A stretch of 21,020 bases of DNA from DSOT01 sp052386775 (GTDB lineage: Bacteria > Pseudomonadota > Gammaproteobacteria > Burkholderiales > SG8-41). The notes under the pieces are model-generated. The model had not been told where the DNA came from. It did not search any database and saw only the letters and a list, made by a program, of their open reading frames with translations. Both the position numbers and the translations under genes were made by a program. This document shows, piece after piece, positions 15,626-21,020 of this stretch (positions are counted from its first letter, which is position 1; the number at the start of each line of letters is the position of its first letter). The DNA lies in contig JBQTJV010000148.1 in assembly GCA_052386775.1 (NCBI GenBank), positions 1 through 21,020 on the forward strand, read 5' to 3'.

Positions 15626-17332
15626 TCAGCCGAACAATCCGCCGACGCGCGCGCCCGCCACCCGATTCACGATAAACAGGCTGACCGCGCACAACACGAT
15701 AAGAATCACGCCGAGCGCCGCCGCCTGGCTGTGCGAGCCGGCAATGTAGTAGGTGAAAATCCCGATCGGGATCATTTCCCAGCCCCCGAGCGTCAGGAAC
15801 AGCGTGGCGGACGCTTCCTGGATCGACATGATGAAGGAAAACAGCGCGCCGACCAGGATGCCCTTCCACACCAGCGGCACGGTGATGTCGCGGAACGTCC
15901 TGAGCTTGGTCGCGCCAACGTTTTCCGCCGCCTCCTCCATCGATTTGTGGACCAGCAGCAGCGAGGAATAGCTGCCACGCACCGTATACGGAAGCCGCCG
16001 CACCGCGAGCACCAGCGGCAGGACGAACCACATGCTGGTGAGCGCGACGTCGATCGCGGGCAGCGGATAATGGAATGCCCGGATATAGGCGATGCCGATC
16101 GCCGTGCCTGGTATCGCCAGTATGAGCGTCGTCAGCGCGTCCATCGCACCGCGCCCCACGGTCTTCGTGCGCGCCATGATCCACGCCATCGGCACGCCGA
16201 CGATGAGACAGATCAGCACGGCGAGACCCGAAAACAGGATCGAGTTCACGATGAATTTCGGCGTCTCGATGCTCACCTGGCGGAAGTAGTCGAGCGTGTA
16301 ATGGACCGGAAACGGGGTGAGCGCCCAGCCCTTGCCCACCGCCGCCAGCACCACGCCCACCTGAGGAATCGCCGAGATGAAGAGCAGCAGCACCAGGAAC
16401 CCGACGGCGAGCCAGCGCTTGACGGGACCGAGCGGGCGCCGCTCGACCCTGGAATAGGCGAGCGAACTGTAGTCCTTGATCGCCACGTAATGGCGTGCGA
16501 CCAGCACGAAGATGACCGCGAGCAGCACGAGCAATGCCGAGATGACGATGCCCATTCTGAAGATGCGCCGGTCCACGAACTGCACGATGTTGAGGTAGGC
16601 CTGCACGGCGAGCAGATCCTGGACGCCCACCACCAGCGGCGTGACGAAATCGGCGAAGGTCCAGATGAACACCAGCAGCGCACCGGAGACATAGCCGGGC
16701 GTCATCAGCGGCAGCGTGACGTCGCGAAACCGCCGCCAGCCCCTCGCCCCCATGCCCTGCGCCGCCTCCTCGAGCGAGGGATCCACCTTGGAGAGCGAAT
16801 CGAGGATGCTCAGTGTCATCAGCGGAAACAGATGCACCGTCTCGACCAGGAGCACGCCGTGCCAGCCGTACATGAAATTGATCGGGTGGAGCCAGTCGAA
16901 CCAGTCCATGAGCAGCACGTTGACCGTCCCGGCACGCCCCAGGATGAAGACGAAGCCCAGCACGCCGACGAGCGGCGGCAGGATGAGCGGCAGCATGGTC
17001 AGATAACCGAAGAGGTTGCGTCCCGGGAACTCGTAGCGAATGATGAGAAAGGCCACTGCGATGCCGATCACGGAGGTGGTGATGACCGCCGCCACTCCCA
17101 GCACCAGAGAGTTCCACAGCGAGCGCAGGTAGAAGCTGTCGGTGAAGAATTCCTGGAAATTGACCAGCGTGAAGTGACCGGCCTCATTGGTGAACGCGTC
17201 ATAGAAAATGCGCGTCAACGGATACAGCACGAACAGAATGAGAAACGCCCAGATCAGCCCGAAGCCCGCCACGGCACCCGCCGGCATGGGGGGGACCGCC
17301 GGACGCATCGTTGTTGCGCGACCGAACGCCAT
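15626..17332 (-). CDS. ABC importer permease, two fused FbpB-type domains
   Basis: This 568-residue inner-membrane protein joins two binding-protein-dependent transport domains, so one chain forms the whole channel. Roughly 12 membrane helices are seen. Each half carries an EAA loop that docks the ATPase: EEAAQGMGARGWRRF followed by DVTLPLMTPG (about 188-213) and EEAAENVGATKLRTF followed by DITVPLVWKG (about 466-491). The fused form is found in Fbp/Afu-type ferric iron importers and in putative 2-aminoethylphosphonate and sugar-phosphate importers; the permease alone does not tell them apart. The ATG at 17332 is 3 bases after the ATPase stop. It is the last gene of the operon and converges on the carbonic anhydrase gene. 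Confidence 0.92.
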   Translation of the reverse strand: MAFGRATTMRPAVPPMPAGAVAGFGLIWAFLILFVLYPLTRIFYDAFTNEAGHFTLVNFQEFFTDSFYLRSLWNSLVLGVAAVITTSVIGIAVAFLIIRYEFPGRNLFGYLTMLPLILPPLVGVLGFVFILGRAGTVNVLLMDWFDWLHPINFMYGWHGVLLVETVHLFPLMTLSILDSLSKVDPSLEEAAQGMGARGWRRFRDVTLPLMTPGYVSGALLVFIWTFADFVTPLVVGVQDLLAVQAYLNIVQFVDRRIFRMGIVISALLVLLAVIFVLVARHYVAIKDYSSLAYSRVERRPLGPVKRWLAVGFLVLLLFISAIPQVGVVLAAVGKGWALTPFPVHYTLDYFRQVSIETPKFIVNSILFSGLAVLICLIVGVPMAWIMARTKTVGRGAMDALTTLILAIPGTAIGIAYIRAFHYPLPAIDVALTSMWFVLPLVLAVRRLPYTVRGSYSSLLLVHKSMEEAAENVGATKLRTFRDITVPLVWKGILVGALFSFIMSIQEASATLFLTLGGWEMIPIGIFTYYIAGSHSQAAALGVILIVLCAVSLFIVNRVAGARVGGLFG

Positions 17333-17335
17333 GCT

Positions 17336-18412
<1,077 letters not shown>

Positions 18413-18439
18413 GTTGGGAGATCTGCGTTGGTAGATGAC

Positions 18440-19555
18440 CTATCGCTTCAGTTTCTCCGCAACCGACTCGATCTCCTTGCGGAACTGCGAGTTGACGGCC
18501 TCATAGCGTTTCTGCGCCAGATCGTCGTCGTAGATATTGGTCACATCCACGTCGAAGTAGGAGCGGATTCCGCCGGTGAATTCGACCGCCATCTCGGCCT
18601 GGGATCCCGGTTTGCCCTGCACCCGGTACTTCGGTGTGATGGGAAACACGCCGCGCTCCATCGCGACGCGCTGCCCGCGTTCCGAGAGCATGAACTCGAT
18701 GAACGCCTGCGCGGCCTTGGGATTCTTGGCGCCTGCGAGTATGCCGATCGGCTCGGGCGTGATCCAGGCGGTCTTGGGTGCGACGAACTTGATGTCATAG
18801 CCCGCGAGCCGATCCTCGAAGGCCATGTAGCTCGGCACCGCGAATCCCGCTGCGAATTCTCCGCGCGCGACGACAGAGGGCACGTCACGGCTGCGCGCGG
18901 TGAAGATCCCGGTATTGCCGGCGAGGCGCTTCAGCCATTCCCAGCCCTTCGCATCGCCGTCGCGCTGCAGGATCACTTCGTAGGTTGCGTGGCTGCTCGA
19001 CGAACGGGTCGGCGCGCACTGTGCGACATTTCCCTTGAGCTTGGGATGGAGCAGGTCGTCCCAGTCCTTGGGTTCCGGCACGCCGAGGCGGGCCAGCAGC
19101 TTCGGGTGATAGACGAGGCCATACGGCTCGAGCACGGTGCCGATCCAGAAGCCCTTGGGGTCCTTCAGCGGGATGGGCCGCGGCTTGCCTATGCTCGCCG
19201 GTATGGAATCGACCACGTCCTTCGGCAGTTGCAGCCGCGCGAGCAGTTTCTGCTCCGCCAGCTTGTCGAAGAGCGCGCTTTCACCGCCCCAGAAGATGTC
19301 GGCATCGGGGCGTCCCTTCCACTCCACGATGCGGCCGTAGGCGACCGGCGTGCCGGCGGCGAGGGCGCTCGTCTTGACGTTGATGTTCCATCTTTCCTTC
19401 GCGTACTTGGCGAACTCGGCCAATGCCGGATCGGTGAGCGTTCTTGCGACCGGTGTGATCAGCACCAGCTCGCTCTCTACGGCTTGGCCCGAGGCCGTTG
19501 CGGCCGTCATCATCGAGATCAGCGCCGCGCCAAGCAGTTTCATACGCTTCGTCAT
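18440..19555 (-). CDS. Periplasmic solute-binding protein of the ABC importer
   Basis: The 371-residue protein starts with a Sec signal (MTKRMKLLGAALISMMTAA, cleavage near residues 21-25), with no lipobox Cys. The mature part has the pattern of Fbp/Afu-like (family 1/6) binding proteins: GRIVEWKGRPDADIFWGG, EPYGLVYHPKLLARLGV, WDDLLHPKLKGNVA, a Ser cluster TRSSSSHATYE (183-193), and FIEFMLSERGQ. Where ferric-binding FbpA proteins have an adjacent Tyr pair, this one has PSYMAFED (241-248), so iron binding is not supported. The Ser/Arg cluster would suit an anionic ligand such as a phosphate or phosphonate compound, but this is inference. The start has an excellent Shine-Dalgarno. It follows gpsA by 70 bases. 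Confidence 0.88.
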   Translation of the reverse strand: MTKRMKLLGAALISMMTAATASGQAVESELVLITPVARTLTDPALAEFAKYAKERWNINVKTSALAAGTPVAYGRIVEWKGRPDADIFWGGESALFDKLAEQKLLARLQLPKDVVDSIPASIGKPRPIPLKDPKGFWIGTVLEPYGLVYHPKLLARLGVPEPKDWDDLLHPKLKGNVAQCAPTRSSSSHATYEVILQRDGDAKGWEWLKRLAGNTGIFTARSRDVPSVVARGEFAAGFAVPSYMAFEDRLAGYDIKFVAPKTAWITPEPIGILAGAKNPKAAQAFIEFMLSERGQRVAMERGVFPITPKYRVQGKPGSQAEMAVEFTGGIRSYFDVDVTNIYDDDLAQKRYEAVNSQFRKEIESVAEKLKR

Positions 19556-19560
19556 GACAA

Positions 19561-19566
19561 CCTCCC
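19561..19566 (-). promoter_or_regulatory. Strong ribosome binding site of the solute-binding protein
   Basis: The minus strand reads GGGAGG, 5 bases before the ATG at 19555. In the 70-base gap to gpsA, TTGACC (19629-19624) with TAAAGT 19 bases further is a weak promoter candidate; I see no better one. Confidence 0.6.
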
Positions 19567-19625
19567 TTGGTGATTACGTCCGGATCTTATCCCGCATCAC
19601 TTTACCGAAAGCGTTTTGACGCAGG

Positions 19626-20645
19626 TCAACCCTGCCTGTACCAACTCCCTGTCACGCGCTCGAAATGGTAAGGGCGCGACAGCAAACGCGCAATCGTTTC
19701 ATCGATGTCGGCATCACGATTCAATACGTCGTTCACGGCCTGCACGATCGGCATGTCGGTGTCGTGGCGCACAGCAAGCGCCGCCACCGACTCCGCCGAA
19801 TGCACGCCTTCCTGTACTGTGATCCGCCCGCTTAAGACATCCTGCACCGAGCGGCCTGCCCCGAGGGCAACCCCCAGCGAAGTGTTTCGCGACCCCAGAC
19901 TGTTGCAGCTGAGACTCAGGTCCCCGGCACCGGCGAGCCCCATAAACGTCTCCAGGCGCGCGCCCATGGCGATGCCCAGCCGGGTCATCTCGGAGAGCCC
20001 GCGGGCGAACAGCGTCGCCCGCGTACTGTCGCCCATCTTCTTTCCGATCGCGACGCCGCAAGCGATGGCGATTACGTTTTTCAGCACGCCGCCCAAGGCA
20101 ACTCCGGTCACGTCGTCCGTCAGGTACGTCCGGAAGCGCGGCGACCCGATCAGTGCGCCGAGCTGCTCTCCCAGCGCCGCATCACTGCAGGCGAGCGTTA
20201 CCCCGACCGGACTTTCCTTGGCGATGTCGTGTGCAAAGGAGGGGCCGGACAGAATCGCGATCGGGGCTCCGGGCAGGGTTTCTGAAATCACCTGCGGCAT
20301 CAGCGCGCAGGTGCTGCGCTCGATGCCCTTGGAACAGGTGACGACCGGGGTGCCCGCCTCGTAAAACGGCCGCATCGCCGCAGTCACGTTTCGCATGTGC
20401 TGCGCGGGGGGCGCCAGCAGCAGCACATCGGCGCCACTTGCGGCGTGGGCCAGTTCGACGCTGGCGCGGATGCCCGCCGGGAGCGCTATCCCGGCAAGGA
20501 AGGTGTCGTTCATGCCGCGCTCGTTGATCGCTGCCGCAACGTCGTGCTCGCGAGCCCAGATCACGACGTCGTGACCAGCGCGGCGCATCACGGCGGACAA
20601 CGCGGTGCCGAACGCGCCTGCACCGATCACGCCTATGCGAGCCAT
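19626..20645 (-). CDS. gpsA: NAD(P)H-dependent glycerol-3-phosphate dehydrogenase GpsA
   Basis: GpsA reduces dihydroxyacetone phosphate to sn-glycerol 3-phosphate for phospholipid synthesis. From ATG 20645 it has 339 residues. The Rossmann motif GAGAFG is at residues 8-13. SKGIE (105-109), SGPSFA (133-138) and GGVLKNVIAI with the catalytic Lys189 follow. The C-terminal domain has GLAGAGDLSLSC and SRNTSLG, the substrate-binding region, then VQEGVHSAESV. The ATG was chosen over a GTG at 20651 because GGGAAG lies 5 bases upstream of the ATG and overlaps the GTG. glpK ends 24 bases upstream on the same strand, so the two probably share a message. Confidence 0.96.
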   Translation of the reverse strand: MARIGVIGAGAFGTALSAVMRRAGHDVVIWAREHDVAAAINERGMNDTFLAGIALPAGIRASVELAHAASGADVLLLAPPAQHMRNVTAAMRPFYEAGTPVVTCSKGIERSTCALMPQVISETLPGAPIAILSGPSFAHDIAKESPVGVTLACSDAALGEQLGALIGSPRFRTYLTDDVTGVALGGVLKNVIAIACGVAIGKKMGDSTRATLFARGLSEMTRLGIAMGARLETFMGLAGAGDLSLSCNSLGSRNTSLGVALGAGRSVQDVLSGRITVQEGVHSAESVAALAVRHDTDMPIVQAVNDVLNRDADIDETIARLLSRPYHFERVTGSWYRQG

Positions 20646-20669
20646 GCGCACTTCCCTTCGGACCGAACG

Positions 20670-21020
20670 TTAATCCACCGCCCAGCTTTTCGCGCGCGCG
20701 AGCGCCTTGTGCCACCGGGCCATCAAATCCCCGGACGCAGCGCGATCGGCGCCGGGCTCGAACGCGCGGTCCACCTGCCACTGCGCCGCGATCTCTTCAT
20801 CGCTCTTCCAGTACCCGACCGCAAGGCCCGCGAGATAGGCAGCGCCCAGCGCCGTCGTCTCGGTAATGCGCGGCCGCACCACCGGGACGCCCAGCAGATC
20901 GGCCTGGAACTGCATCAGCAGATTGTTTCCGGCTGCTCCGCCATCGACTTTCAACTCGGTGAGCCGCTCTCCAGCATCATTTTGCATTGCCTGGAGCAAG
21001 TCAGCACTTTGGAAGGCAAT
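20670..21020 (-). CDS. glpK: Glycerol kinase GlpK, C-terminal part
   Basis: Only the last ~116 codons are inside the window; the frame is open to the right edge. GlpK phosphorylates glycerol to sn-glycerol 3-phosphate with ATP. The visible part starts IAFQSADLLQAMQND and contains the FGGY-family C-terminal signature KVDGGAAGNNLLMQFQADLL, then VVRPRITETTALGAAYLAGLAVGYW. The tail FEPGADRAASGDLMARWHKAL and AKSW is usual for GlpK. The family is the FGGY carbohydrate kinases; the match across the signature and TETTALGAAYLAGLA is specific to glycerol kinase. Start, regulation and N-terminal half cannot be seen. Confidence 0.93.
   Translation of the reverse strand: MAFQSADLLQAMQNDAGERLTELKVDGGAAGNNLLMQFQADLLGVPVVRPRITETTALGAAYLAGLAVGYWKSDEEIAAQWQVDRAFEPGADRAASGDLMARWHKALARAKSWAVD

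Overview
The window is a dense, GC-rich stretch of what looks like a betaproteobacterial chromosome. Supporting signs are the MutL of the endonuclease type, the exbB-exbD-lpxK-ycaR-kdsB-adk order, a PPi-type phosphofructokinase next to an H+-pumping pyrophosphatase, and strong avoidance of A/T-ending codons. The exact lineage cannot be fixed from the sequence alone. A Nitrosomonadales- or Burkholderiales-like organism is an inference. I see no insertion sequence, prophage, CRISPR array, tRNA or rRNA.

Layout. Bases 1-2213 (+): 3' part of mutL, then miaA. Bases 2226-4180 (-): xseA, with a small membrane PH-like protein coupled to it by an ATGA overlap. Bases 4326-7094 (+): ppc, divergent from xseA. 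Bases 7095-7446: the largest non-coding gap, with a strong hairpin and several DnaA-box-like 9-mers. Bases 7447-10511 (+): exbB, exbD, lpxK, a 59-residue Trm112-like ycaR and kdsB, an envelope and lipopolysaccharide cluster. Bases 10601-15539 (+): adk, pfp, hppA and a gamma-class carbonic anhydrase. A 261-base gap before hppA holds a perfect -10 box and three inverted repeats. Bases 15626-21020 (-), in transcription order from the right edge: glpK (3' part), gpsA, then a three-gene ABC importer (binding protein, ATPase, fused double permease).

How the genes fit together. The clearest theme is pyrophosphate and energy handling: adk, PPi-dependent phosphofructokinase and a K+-independent H+-pumping pyrophosphatase in a row. 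KdsB and MiaA both release PPi. PEP carboxylase uses bicarbonate, and a gamma carbonic anhydrase homologue follows hppA. The right end pairs two glycerol-3-phosphate enzymes with an importer whose substrate is unknown.

Most of the window is housekeeping. The items worth a second look are the hppA leader, the ppc-exbB gap, the PH-like membrane protein tied to xseA, and the uncharacterised importer behind glpK-gpsA. I found no clear evidence of an entirely new system.
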